Assembly (NCBI RefSeq): GCF_040370365.1
Contig: NZ_BAABWQ010000002.1
Location: 1,166,034 to 1,230,033 of the forward strand
Direction: 5' to 3'
Length of the DNA stretch: 64,000 nt
From: Shimia sp040370365
GTDB taxonomy: Bacteria > Pseudomonadota > Alphaproteobacteria > Rhodobacterales > Rhodobacteraceae
The notes beneath the pieces were generated by a model. That model was given only the letters and a program-made list of their open reading frames with translations. It made no database searches and had not been told where the DNA came from. Of this stretch, positions 18,318 to 26,720 are shown one piece after another; the stretch's first letter is position 1, and every line of letters begins with the position of its first letter. The translations under genes and the position numbers were made by a program.

Positions 18318-18911
18318 ATGTTTCTGCCTGACGCCCCTTTGCCGACCGGATTGTTCCGGTTCATCGCGCTGGATGTGGAAACCGCCAACGCCAACCGTAG
18401 CAGCATCAGCCAGATTGGTCTGGCCTGCGTGCGGATGGATGACACCATGGAGACCTTTGCGACCTTCATTGATCCGCAAGAAGCGTTTGCTCCGTTCAAC
18501 ACAGAGCTCACTGGGATCAGCGCATCAACGGTGCGGGGCGCGCCCACATTTTCGCAAGCCTGGCGGGTCTTGGAGCCATTGTTGTCGGGACAGTTGATTG
18601 TGCAACACAGTGGGTTTGATGAGAAGGCGATCAACGCAGCCTGTCAGGTGGCGGGGTTGCCCTCGTCGCGCCTGATTTGGGCGGACAGTGTGAAGATTGC
18701 GCGCAAAGCTTGGCCGGAATTTAAGGGCAATGGCGGGCATGGGTTGGCGCATCTCAAATCGGCGCTGGGGCTTGAGTTTCACCACCATGATGCAGGCGAA
18801 GATGCCCGGGCCGCAGCCGAAGTGGTTGTGAAGGCGGAGGCACGTCTGGCCAAAACCGTGGAGGCCATCACTGGCCGCACGGCACATTTGCAGATGACGT
18901 TTGATTTTTGA
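18318..18911 (+). CDS. DEDDh 3'-5' exonuclease (DnaQ-like)
   Basis: This is a 197-residue nuclease. The start at 18318 is chosen because a strong GGAGG lies five bases upstream; an earlier ATG at 18291 would add nine residues without a ribosome site. The four metal ligands are visible: D19 and E21 (IALDVETAN), D101 (HSGFDEKA) and D162, with the general base H157 (HHHDAGEDA), so it belongs to the DEDDh group with PolC/DnaQ exonuclease domains. No polymerase-binding or helicase domains are attached. A role in DNA or RNA 3' end trimming is likely. It is transcribed toward gyrB and separated from it by a shared terminator. Confidence 0.88.
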   Translation: MFLPDAPLPTGLFRFIALDVETANANRSSISQIGLACVRMDDTMETFATFIDPQEAFAPFNTELTGISASTVRGAPTFSQAWRVLEPLLSGQLIVQHSGFDEKAINAACQVAGLPSSRLIWADSVKIARKAWPEFKGNGGHGLAHLKSALGLEFHHHDAGEDARAAAEVVVKAEARLAKTVEAITGRTAHLQMTFDF

Positions 18912-18924
18912 GAGCTGCCAGCAA

Positions 18925-18954
18925 AAAGCCCGGCCAAAACGGACCGGGCTTTTG
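18925..18954. terminator. Bidirectional terminator between exonuclease gene and gyrB
   Basis: A perfect ten-pair stem (18925-18934 with 18945-18954) of AAAAGCCCGG type has A and T flanks, so it can stop transcription from both sides. It lies between two convergent genes. Confidence 0.88.
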
Positions 18955-18977
18955 AGGTCTTCAATTCGGTGTTGTCC

Positions 18978-21398
18978 CTAGAAGTCGAGATTTTCCACGC
19001 TGAGCGCGTTTTTCTGAATAAAGTCGCGACGCGGTTCGACAACATCCCCCATGAGCTTGGTGAAGAGATCATCGGCGCCGGCCATGTCTTCGACCTTCAC
19101 CTGCAAAAGCGTGCGGGCATCTGGGTCCAAGGTGGTTTCCCAAAGCTGATCTGGGTTCATTTCGCCCAAACCTTTGTAGCGCTGAAGTGACAGCCCCTTT
19201 TCGCCTTCTGACAGGATGGCGGTCAACAGATCGAGCGGGCCATGGATGAGCTGCGTGCGGTCTTTGCGGATCAAGGTGGCGGTCTCGCCGTAGACCTCTT
19301 GCAGGCTCTCGGTAAAGCTGCCTGATTTGCGCGCTTCGCCAGAGCGCAGCATGGGGCCATCCAATGTGCGCACTTCCTCAACACCGCGCAGAATACGCGC
19401 CAAACGAATGCCGTGGTCTTGCGTGATGCGACCGGCCCAGCCTTGCTCATATTCTAGCGCAATCAGGTTCAGGCGCGCCGCAACCTTGTCGGCCACGCCT
19501 TGCAGGTCGCTGTCCACTGCGCCGGGCACAAAGGCACCGGCAATGGCGGCTTGTTCCAGAATGTGGCGCGGGTAATGGGTCGGGAAGGCGTCCAGAACCT
19601 GCTTCAGCTGGCGTGCTTCGTTCACAACACGCGCCAGATCCTGACCGGTCATTTCCATGCCGTTGCCCAGTTTCAGCACCGCGCCATCGATGCCCTGATT
19701 GATCAGGTAATCATCCAGAGCCGCCTGATCCTTCAGATAGACCTCAGACTTGCCGCGCGCCACTTTGTACAGTGGTGGCTGTGCAATATAGAGGTGCCCC
19801 ATTTCGATCAGTTCAGGCATCTGACGATAGAAGAATGTCAACAGCAGGGTACGGATGTGGGCGCCATCGACGTCCGCATCAGTCATGATCACCACTTTGT
19901 GGTAGCGCAACTTGTCGAGGTTGAACTCGTCGCGGCCAATGCCGGTGCCAAGCGCCATCACAAGGTTGCCGATCTCTTGGGAGCCCAGCATCCGGTCGAA
20001 ACGGGCACGCTCCACGTTCAGGATTTTACCACGCAGGGGCAAAATGGCCTGTGTCATCCGGTTGCGCCCTGTCTGAGCGGATCCTCCAGCGGAATCCCCC
20101 TCCACCAAGAAGACTTCGGTTTTGGACGGGTCTTTCTCGGCACAGTCTTTGAGTTTGCCTGCCAAGAAATTCACATCCATCGCGGTTTTGCGGCGGGTCA
20201 ATTCACGTGCTTTGCGCGCTGCTTCGCGCGCATGAGCGGCTTCGAGAATCTTGGAGACAATCATTTTGGCGGTCTGTGGGTTCTCGCCAAACCACTCGGT
20301 CAGTTTTTCGTTCATCAGGCTTTCGACCGCCGGACGCACCTCTGAACTCACCAGCTTGTCTTTGGTCTGAGAGGAGAACTTTGGATCGGGCACTTTCACC
20401 GAAAGCACACAGGTCAAACCCTCGCGCGCATCATCCCCGGTGAAGGTGATCTTCTCCTTTTTGGCAACACCACTCTCCTGTGCGTATTTCTGCAACGCAC
20501 GGGTCAGCGCACCCCGGAAACCAGCAATATGTGTGCCGCCGTCGCGCTGTGGGATGTTGTTGGTAAATGGCAGCACATTTTCGTGGTAACTGTCGTTCCA
20601 CCACATGCCAACCTCGACCCCGATGTCATCTTTTTCGCCTTTCACATAGATCGGCGCCTCCATCAGAGGGGTCTTATGACGGTCGATGTATTTCACAAAT
20701 TCGTTCACACCACCGTCGTAGAAAAGCTCGGTGCGCAAGGCCTCTGCGGGGCGCTCATCCTCAAGAATAATGCGCACGCCAGAGTTCAGGAAGGCAAGCT
20801 CACGCAGGCGTTTTTCCAGTGTCTCAAACGAGTATTCGAGATTGGAAAACGTCTCGGTGGAGGCCATGAACCGCACCTCGGTGCCGGTCTCATCTTCGGG
20901 GCACTCTTGCACCACACGCAAATGCTCGGTGCAATCGCCGTGCTCAAACTTGGCATAGTGCTCTTTGCCGTTGCGCCAGATTCGCAGCTCCAGCCAGACA
21001 GACAGGGCGTTCACAACCGACACACCCACACCATGCAGACCGCCGGACACTTTGTAGGAGTTGCTGTCAAACTTGCCGCCGGCATGCAGTTGGGTCATGA
21101 TGACCTCGGCCGCAGACACGCCCTCTTCGGGGTGAATATCGACCGGAATACCGCGGCCGTTGTCAAAAACAGACACGGAACTGTCGGCGTGAATTTTCAC
21201 GCGCACGTGGTCGGCGTGGTTGGCCAGGGCCTCGTCAATACCGTTGTCTACGACCTCGTACACCATATGATGCAGACCAGACCCGTCATCGGTGTCACCG
21301 ATGTACATGCCCGGACGTTTCCGGACCGCTTCTAAGCCTTTGAGAACTTTAATGGAATCCGCGCCATATTGCTCGGTGTTCTGCGCGTTGTCAGACAT
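18978..21398 (-). CDS. gyrB: DNA gyrase subunit B
   Basis: This is an 806-residue type IIA topoisomerase subunit. The N-terminal GHKL ATPase domain shows VRKRPGMYIGDTDDGSGLHH, VYEVVDNGIDEALA and GGLHGVGVSVVNALS. The transducer domain follows, then the TOPRIM domain with the catalytic EGDSAGG motif and the metal-binding DADVDG (VIMTDADVDGAHIRTL). The C-terminal end has the conserved QRYKGLGEMNPDQLWETTLDP. Together with GyrA it introduces negative supercoils. It is last in the minus-strand order dnaA-dnaN-recF-gyrB and has a 94-base gap after recF. The length and lack of insertions fit the alphaproteobacterial form. Confidence 0.97.
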   Translation of the reverse strand: MSDNAQNTEQYGADSIKVLKGLEAVRKRPGMYIGDTDDGSGLHHMVYEVVDNGIDEALANHADHVRVKIHADSSVSVFDNGRGIPVDIHPEEGVSAAEVIMTQLHAGGKFDSNSYKVSGGLHGVGVSVVNALSVWLELRIWRNGKEHYAKFEHGDCTEHLRVVQECPEDETGTEVRFMASTETFSNLEYSFETLEKRLRELAFLNSGVRIILEDERPAEALRTELFYDGGVNEFVKYIDRHKTPLMEAPIYVKGEKDDIGVEVGMWWNDSYHENVLPFTNNIPQRDGGTHIAGFRGALTRALQKYAQESGVAKKEKITFTGDDAREGLTCVLSVKVPDPKFSSQTKDKLVSSEVRPAVESLMNEKLTEWFGENPQTAKMIVSKILEAAHAREAARKARELTRRKTAMDVNFLAGKLKDCAEKDPSKTEVFLVEGDSAGGSAQTGRNRMTQAILPLRGKILNVERARFDRMLGSQEIGNLVMALGTGIGRDEFNLDKLRYHKVVIMTDADVDGAHIRTLLLTFFYRQMPELIEMGHLYIAQPPLYKVARGKSEVYLKDQAALDDYLINQGIDGAVLKLGNGMEMTGQDLARVVNEARQLKQVLDAFPTHYPRHILEQAAIAGAFVPGAVDSDLQGVADKVAARLNLIALEYEQGWAGRITQDHGIRLARILRGVEEVRTLDGPMLRSGEARKSGSFTESLQEVYGETATLIRKDRTQLIHGPLDLLTAILSEGEKGLSLQRYKGLGEMNPDQLWETTLDPDARTLLQVKVEDMAGADDLFTKLMGDVVEPRRDFIQKNALSVENLDF

Positions 21399-21492
21399 TC
21401 ATGTCGCCCTTTTTCATTTCCGAATTTTATATCGGGTTTGGCCGGGGATGTCACGCAAATGAGGCGGATTTTTGCGATTGAAGAAAAGGGGC

Positions 21493-22599
21493 TTAGCCCC
21501 GCGCCGACAGCGCGGAAATGCCGCTTTCCTCGGTCACTTCGACATATTGCGCGCGCGTGCCAATGGCATCAAACAGGCTGGCCTCAGTGCCAGTCATCCA
21601 AGCTTGCGCCCCAAGCGCACAAATCTCATCATAAAGCGCGGCGCGGCGGTCTGGATCAAGATGTGCGGCAACCTCATCCAGCAGCAGGATCGGCGCCGCT
21701 CCCAGATCCTCTTTGAGCGCGCGCGCATTGGCGAGGATCAAAGACACCAACAGCGCCTTTTGCTCGCCGGTGGAGCAGTCTTTGGCCGGGATGCCTTTGG
21801 CGCGAAAGGTGCCAATCATATCGGTGCGATGTGGGCCCACAAGGCTGCGCCCGGCGGCAATATCGCGAAACCGGCTCTCGGCCAAAGCTTCGAGCAGGTC
21901 ACTCTCGGTATTTGGCATGCTGCCTTCCGTTTGCATCAGCTCCAGTTCCGCCACGGGAAAGGCGGTTTCGGCGGCAGCCTGCGCATCCAAAAGTCGTTCG
22001 ACAGTGGTTTCGCGCGCCTTGTGAATGCGCGCTCCGTGCTCCGCCATCTGCCGCTCCAGCGCGCCATACCAATGGCTGTCGCTGATCTGCTCCTTGAGCA
22101 AGCGATTGCGCTCGCGCATGGCCTTTTCATAGGTCAGAGATGCCTCAGCATGTTCGGGATAAAAGCTCAGCGTCATGCGATCCAGAAATCGCCGCCGTCC
22201 TTCGGCACCTTCAATCCACAGCCGATCCATTGCCGGGACCAACCACAACACCCGGGCCAAACGCCCAAGCTGCACCTGTGCCGCCGCCTTGCTGTCGATG
22301 TGCACTTGACGCGCAGCCCCCGCCTCAGAGCGGATGTCGATTTCATAGGCCGTCTGCCCGGAGTGCAGCAGGCCCGACAGTTTCCATCCAATCGCTTCAG
22401 GGCGACGTGTCATATCTTCTGCACTGGCGCGGCGAATTCCACGGCCGGGCGAGAACAACGACACAGCTTCAAGGACATTGGTCTTGCCCGCGCCATTGGG
22501 TCCAAACAAGGCAACAGGGCGCCCATCACATGTCAGCGATCCCCGTATGTGGGACCTGAAATGTGACAAGCTCAAAGACTCTAGAAACAGCTCAGACAT
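21493..22599 (-). CDS. recF: DNA replication and repair protein RecF
   Basis: This is a 368-residue SMC-like ATPase. It starts MSELFLESLSLSHFRS, the family N-terminus, followed by Walker A GPNGAGKT (33-40). The ABC-like signature region (STGEQKALLVSLILANARAL) precedes Walker B LLLDEVAAHLDPDRRA. RecF loads RecA at single-stranded gaps together with RecO and RecR. The position between dnaN and gyrB is the ancestral bacterial arrangement. There are 56 bases between the dnaN stop and the recF start, which include a copy of a short genomic repeat. Confidence 0.96.
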   Translation of the reverse strand: MSELFLESLSLSHFRSHIRGSLTCDGRPVALFGPNGAGKTNVLEAVSLFSPGRGIRRASAEDMTRRPEAIGWKLSGLLHSGQTAYEIDIRSEAGAARQVHIDSKAAAQVQLGRLARVLWLVPAMDRLWIEGAEGRRRFLDRMTLSFYPEHAEASLTYEKAMRERNRLLKEQISDSHWYGALERQMAEHGARIHKARETTVERLLDAQAAAETAFPVAELELMQTEGSMPNTESDLLEALAESRFRDIAAGRSLVGPHRTDMIGTFRAKGIPAKDCSTGEQKALLVSLILANARALKEDLGAAPILLLDEVAAHLDPDRRAALYDEICALGAQAWMTGTEASLFDAIGTRAQYVEVTEESGISALSARG

Positions 22600-22610
22600 G
22601 CGCCCGTCTT

Positions 22611-22645
22611 CTTACTGGGCAAAATACCTGCGCCGCAGGCATCGG
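22611..22645 (-). repeat. Short intergenic repeat, copy 1 (dnaN-recF gap)
   Basis: On the minus strand this 35-base stretch reads GATGCCTGCGGCGCAGGTAT then TTTGCCCA. It matches a second copy at 27741-27775 on the plus strand (GATGCCTCCGGCGGGGATAC then TTGGCCCA). Both are intergenic. From memory, similar elements are dispersed in Rhodobacteraceae genomes; that is knowledge, not seen here. Confidence 0.55.
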
Positions 22646-22655
22646 CGACAGCCGA

Positions 22656-23774
22656 TCAGACCCGCATCGGCATGACAACATACACAGCACTGGTGTCGCT
22701 GCCTTCGCGCATCAATGTCGGGTCACCTGCAGAGTTGAACATAAACACCGCGTTTTCGCGGTCCACCTGACTGGCGATCTCCAGCAGATATTTGGCGTTA
22801 AAGCCAATCTCAAGACGCTCGTCATTATATGCCACAACCACTTCTTCTTCGGCGGCACCGCTATCGGGGGAATTCACTGACAAGACCAAGCGGTCTTCAT
22901 CCAGCTGCAGCTTTACAGCGCGCGAGCGTTCTGATGACACTGTGGCCACACGGTCCACCGCTTTGGCGAATTCTGCGGCGTCCACTTCCAGCTTGCGGGT
23001 GTTGCCTTGTGGAATAACACGTGTGTAGTCAGGGAAGGTGCCGTCGATCACTTTGGAGGTCAGTGTGATGTCTGGGGTCGCAAAGCGCACTTTGGTCTCA
23101 CTCACCGAAACGGCGATTTCCATCTCATCATCATCCAGAAGCTTGCGCAGCTCGCCCACGGTCTTACGGGGGACAATCACGCCGGGCATATCTGCGGCGC
23201 CCTCTGGCAGGTCGGTGTCAATGCGCGCCAAACGGTGCCCATCGGTGGCCACCGCACGCAGAACTTTGCCGTCCTCTCCATCTGACACATGCAGATAGAC
23301 GCCATTCAGATAGTAGCGGGTTTCCTCAGTGGAGATCGCAAACTTGGACTTGTCAAACAGCCGGCGCAAGGCCGGGGCCGGAGCTGCGAAATTTGACGAG
23401 TATTCGGAGGAGGCCATCACCGGAAAGTCTTCGCGTGGCAGGGTGGCCAGCGAGAAGTTTGAGCGGCCCGCTTCGACGGTCAAACGCCCTGCGGTGCTGT
23501 CGTCTGTCAATGTGACCAGCGCACCATCTGGCAGCTTTCGCACAATCTCATGTAGTGTTGTGGCGGCCACGGTGGTGGCTCCGGCACGCTCGACCATGGC
23601 GTTGGCCTTATCGACGACTTCAATGTCGAGGTCTGTGGCTCGAAACTGAACCGTGTCACCTTCGGCTTCAATCAGCACATTGGCGAGGATTGGAATGGTG
23701 TTGCGGCGTTCCACAACGGATTGCGCTTGGCTGACCGCTTTGAGCAGCACGGCGCGTTCGATACTGATTTTCAT
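22656..23774 (-). CDS. dnaN: DNA polymerase III sliding clamp (beta subunit)
   Basis: This is a 372-residue protein starting MKISIERAVLLKAVSQAQSVVERRNTIPIL, the typical beta-clamp beginning, with a GGAGGG ribosome site upstream. An earlier in-frame ATG at 23831 is rejected because its 19 extra residues have no family match. Three DNA-clamp domains of about 120 residues follow, including FAISTEETRYYLNGVYLH and the C-terminal PTLMREGSDTSAVYVVMPMRV, the conserved end that helps form the client-binding pocket. It is the processivity factor of the replicase. It lies 188 bases downstream of dnaA. Confidence 0.97.
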   Translation of the reverse strand: MKISIERAVLLKAVSQAQSVVERRNTIPILANVLIEAEGDTVQFRATDLDIEVVDKANAMVERAGATTVAATTLHEIVRKLPDGALVTLTDDSTAGRLTVEAGRSNFSLATLPREDFPVMASSEYSSNFAAPAPALRRLFDKSKFAISTEETRYYLNGVYLHVSDGEDGKVLRAVATDGHRLARIDTDLPEGAADMPGVIVPRKTVGELRKLLDDDEMEIAVSVSETKVRFATPDITLTSKVIDGTFPDYTRVIPQGNTRKLEVDAAEFAKAVDRVATVSSERSRAVKLQLDEDRLVLSVNSPDSGAAEEEVVVAYNDERLEIGFNAKYLLEIASQVDRENAVFMFNSAGDPTLMREGSDTSAVYVVMPMRV

Positions 23775-23962
23775 CCCATCACCCTCCGATAGCCGGGACA
23801 GCCACGTTAGCCATTCGCCGCACCAGCACAAGTCTTTTCATAGGTTTGTCGATTACTTCGCAAGGAGCGTCAAGCGCCAAGCGCCCAATTGAAAACACCG
23901 CATCCGTGCGACGCGGCGTTTTGGTCACGATTTTTGCGATTTTGCCCCGTGCCTTACCTGTT

Positions 23963-25330
23963 TTAGGCTTCAAGCGCGCGGCGCAGCATCTCCAGATCTT
24001 CTGCAATCTGACCATCAGAGCTGCGCAGTTCTTCAATGCGTCTCACGCCATGCATCACCGTGGTGTGGTCCCGTCCACCAAAGCGGCGGCCAATCTCGGG
24101 CAGGCTGCGCGAGGTCAGCTGTTTGCAGAGATACATCGCCACCTGACGTGGACGTGCAAAAGTGCGCACACGTTTTGGGCCGATCATGTCAGACAAGCGA
24201 ATGTTGTAGTGCTCTGCGACTTTGCGCTGAATTTCTTCAACTGAAATCTTACGCTCAGATGCGCGCAGAACGTCCGACAGGCAATCCTGTGTCAGTTCCA
24301 TAGTGATTTCGCGTCCGACCAATGATGCGAAGGCAAACAGGCGGGTCAGCGCCCCTTCAAGCACACGCACGTTGGTGGAAATGCGATGTGCAAGGAACTC
24401 CAGAACGCCGTCAGCGAGCTGTAGCTCCGGGTACTGTTGACGATAGGTGTCCACTTTGTTCTGCAAGATACCCAGACGCAGTTCATAGTCGGTTGGGTGC
24501 AGATCCACGACCAGACCACATTGCAAGCGGCTTTTGATGCGGTCTTCCAAGTCTTTGATTTCACCGGGCGCGCGATCCGCGGAAATGATGATTTGTTTGT
24601 TCTGATCGACCAGTGCGTTGAAGGTGTGAAAGAACTCCTCCTGCGTGCTGTCTTTGCCTGCGATGAACTGTACATCGTCGACCATCAGCACGTCGACAGA
24701 ACGGAACAATTCCTTGAAGTCCATCATCTTACGGTCTCGCAGAGCTTGAACAAACCGATACATAAACTGTTCAGCGGAAAGGTAGAGCACATTCAGGTCA
24801 GGGCGTTGGGCCTGAAGCTCCCAAGCGATGGCGTGCATGAGGTGGGTTTTGCCCAAGCCCACGCCACCATACAAGAACAGTGGATTAAACGTCACTGGCC
24901 CGCCTTCGGCCACACGACGCGCGGCGGCATTTGCCAGTTCGTTGGGTTTGCCGACGACAAAGCTGTCAAAGGTGAAACGCGCATCCAACGGCGCACCGGT
25001 CATTTCGGTCTCGGTTGCCGAGGCGGTGTTGTCTTGACGCACAGGGGTCTGTGGTGCGGCAGCGGGTGTTGGTGCTGCGCGGTGTGGGGTCGAAGCAACT
25101 TTGAATTGCACTCTCTGAACTGAGGCGCCAGCCTGATTAAACTGATGCATGATCAGGTCGCCGTAGTTCTGTGAAACGTAGTTTCCAATAAAGTTGGTCG
25201 GCACGTGAAACGTCGCGACGCCACCTTTCAAATCAGAAAAATCGACGGGCTCTATCCAGGTCTTAAAATTGTTCTGGCCCACCGTCTTCAAAATATCTTG
25301 CCGAATGTCGCCCCATTTTTCGTCGGTCAT
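23963..25330 (-). CDS. dnaA: Chromosomal replication initiator protein DnaA
   Basis: This is a 455-residue protein. Domain I spans about 1-80 (WGDIRQDILKTVGQNNFKTWIEP), followed by a Pro/Ala-rich linker (85-115). The AAA+ domain (about 118-335) has Walker A GGVGLGKT (155-162) and Walker B LMVDDVQF. Domain IV has the DnaA-box-binding helix-turn-helix with the signature GRRFGGRDHTTVMHGVRRI. It opens the origin and also acts as a transcription regulator. Its upstream leader holds a strong hairpin and, further out, a one-mismatch DnaA box, so autoregulation is plausible. The usual alphaproteobacterial upstream neighbour rpsT is absent here; nth lies divergently upstream. Confidence 0.97.
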   Translation of the reverse strand: MTDEKWGDIRQDILKTVGQNNFKTWIEPVDFSDLKGGVATFHVPTNFIGNYVSQNYGDLIMHQFNQAGASVQRVQFKVASTPHRAAPTPAAAPQTPVRQDNTASATETEMTGAPLDARFTFDSFVVGKPNELANAAARRVAEGGPVTFNPLFLYGGVGLGKTHLMHAIAWELQAQRPDLNVLYLSAEQFMYRFVQALRDRKMMDFKELFRSVDVLMVDDVQFIAGKDSTQEEFFHTFNALVDQNKQIIISADRAPGEIKDLEDRIKSRLQCGLVVDLHPTDYELRLGILQNKVDTYRQQYPELQLADGVLEFLAHRISTNVRVLEGALTRLFAFASLVGREITMELTQDCLSDVLRASERKISVEEIQRKVAEHYNIRLSDMIGPKRVRTFARPRQVAMYLCKQLTSRSLPEIGRRFGGRDHTTVMHGVRRIEELRSSDGQIAEDLEMLRRALEA

Positions 25331-25438
25331 TTGTCCCCGTATTCCTTCAAACGTCTAGTCTTGCCGAGCTAAGCCCGGTCGATAATTTGTCCCATAGTCA
25401 CATCACCAAAGGGGTCGATCCGCTACAAATTCCGCAAA

Positions 25439-25476
25439 ACTCAACTGGTCCGGGGGTCCCTTTTCCCCGGTTGAGT
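25439..25476 (-). promoter_or_regulatory. Hairpin in the dnaA leader, possible attenuator
   Basis: Two six-pair stem segments stack with a five-base bulge: 25439-25444 pairs with 25471-25476, and 25450-25455 pairs with 25465-25470. On the minus strand four T residues follow the stem. It lies about 110 bases before the dnaA start, in the right sense to act as a leaky terminator or mRNA structure. Confidence 0.4.
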
Positions 25477-25700
25477 GTATTAGAATGCGCAAGCGCAGAT
25501 ATGTTGGAACAGGTAAACACTCAGACAACCACAAGGCCACATCGTTGTGCAGCCAATGCAGTCGCCTCTTATGGCCTAGCCATAGTGTGTCGGCGTCTGT
25601 CCCCCCCAAGGCGAAGTGAATCGCTCACAGAACCTAGCAATTTGGCGCTCAAACGAGCAACTGAACTTCGATCTTGACTCAGGCATTTACAAAAAAGAAT

Positions 25701-25709
25701 CTATCCACA
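25701..25709 (+). promoter_or_regulatory. Near-consensus DnaA box upstream of dnaA
   Basis: CTATCCACA differs from the consensus TTATCCACA in the first base. It lies about 370 bases upstream of dnaA next to an AT-rich tract, and could serve in autoregulation. Confidence 0.4.
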
Positions 25710-26075
25710 GGGCGTTAAGTGATTGTAAATAATATTAAAAGACATCATTTTGGAACGCTTCTAGATGTAGGAGTTGAGGCGGTTGTCGTTCCGATGCCAG
25801 CAGCCGCTTTCATCAATGCGGCGGTGCAAAATCAAGGATTTTTGCAGTGATTTAGGGGCACTGGCAGTTCTGCGGTGTTGCAGCGCTGTCACACGGCAAT
25901 TCTGCCCGCTGCAGTGCAGAAAAAGGAATCGCTGAGAATCGAGGCGCTTGCCAATGCATTCATCTTCTACGGGCAGTTGGCCGATTGCACACAGGCATGA
26001 GGGTGCAAAAGGTGCGGTGAATTCTTCTGCGTAACGGGCTTGTCTCGCACCCGTCCCCGGTGCAAAACGACATGG

Positions 26076-26720
26076 ATGGCAAAGCAACTTGATTACCACA
26101 CCATCCGGGAGATCTTTTCCCGGTTTGAGGCAGCAGAAGCCGAACCGAAAGGGGAACTGGACCACGTCAATGTGTACACATTGGTGGTGGCGGTTGCGCT
26201 GTCGGCGCAGGCAACAGATGTGGGCGTGAACCGTGCCACCAACGCGCTCTTCAAAGTGGCGGACACGCCGCAAAAAATGCTCGATCTGGGCGAAGAGCAG
26301 TTGATTGAACACATCAAAACGATTGGCCTGTATCGCAACAAAGCCAAAAACGTGATCAAGCTCAGCCGCATTTTGGTCGAAGACTATCAAGGTGAGGTGC
26401 CCAATTCCCGTGCGGCTCTGGAGAGCCTGCCTGGGGTGGGGCGCAAGACCGCCAATGTGGTGCTCAACATGTGGTGGCGGTATCCGGCCCAAGCCGTAGA
26501 CACGCATATCTATCGGTTTGGCAACCGCTCTGGTGTGTGTCCGGGCAAAGACGTCGTTGCCGTGGAACGCGCCATCGAAGACCATATTCCCGTGGATTTC
26601 CAACTCCACGCCCATCATTGGATGATCCTGCACGGACGTTATGTCTGTAAGGCGCGCAAACCTATGTGCGGCAACTGCCTCATCCGCGATCTCTGTCAGT
26701 TTGAGGACAAAAATTTATGA
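26076..26720 (+). CDS. nth: Endonuclease III
   Basis: This is a 214-residue HhH-GPD DNA glycosylase/AP lyase. The helix-hairpin-helix LPGVGRKTANVVL contains the catalytic K124, and VDTHIYR contains the catalytic D142. A C-terminal [4Fe-4S] cluster is formed by C191, C198, C201 and C207 with the classic C-X6-C-X2-C-X5-C spacing. It removes oxidised pyrimidines and nicks the abasic site. The ATG at 26076 is used; a TTG at 26040 would add twelve residues with no family support. Its stop overlaps the start of the downstream kinase gene (ATGA), so the two are co-translated. Confidence 0.95.
   Translation: MAKQLDYHTIREIFSRFEAAEAEPKGELDHVNVYTLVVAVALSAQATDVGVNRATNALFKVADTPQKMLDLGEEQLIEHIKTIGLYRNKAKNVIKLSRILVEDYQGEVPNSRAALESLPGVGRKTANVVLNMWWRYPAQAVDTHIYRFGNRSGVCPGKDVVAVERAIEDHIPVDFQLHAHHWMILHGRYVCKARKPMCGNCLIRDLCQFEDKNL

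Larger units (their letters stand above)
25331..26075. other. dnaA-nth divergent intergenic region
   Basis: This is 745 bases without a credible gene. It contains a bulged hairpin in the dnaA leader (25439-25476), one near-consensus DnaA box (25701-25709), and an AT-rich tract around 25725-25750 that may be a promoter or unwinding region. A 96-codon plus-strand frame (25387-25677) has no recognisable composition or ribosome site. Only one DnaA box is seen, so this does not look like a full origin. Confidence 0.5.

Noticed and set aside
19500..20345. 281-codon plus-strand frame
   Set aside because: It is antisense to gyrB and its amino acid mix is that of a reverse-strand shadow.
21472..22566. 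364-codon plus-strand frame
   Set aside because: It covers recF on the opposite strand; recF is unmistakable by its Walker motifs.
25387..25677. 96-codon plus-strand frame upstream of dnaA
   Set aside because: There is no ribosome site and no protein-like pattern, and it would overlap the dnaA leader structure.
25331..26075. Chromosomal origin next to dnaA
   Set aside because: Only one near-consensus DnaA box is visible and there is no repeat array, so an origin call is not supported here.
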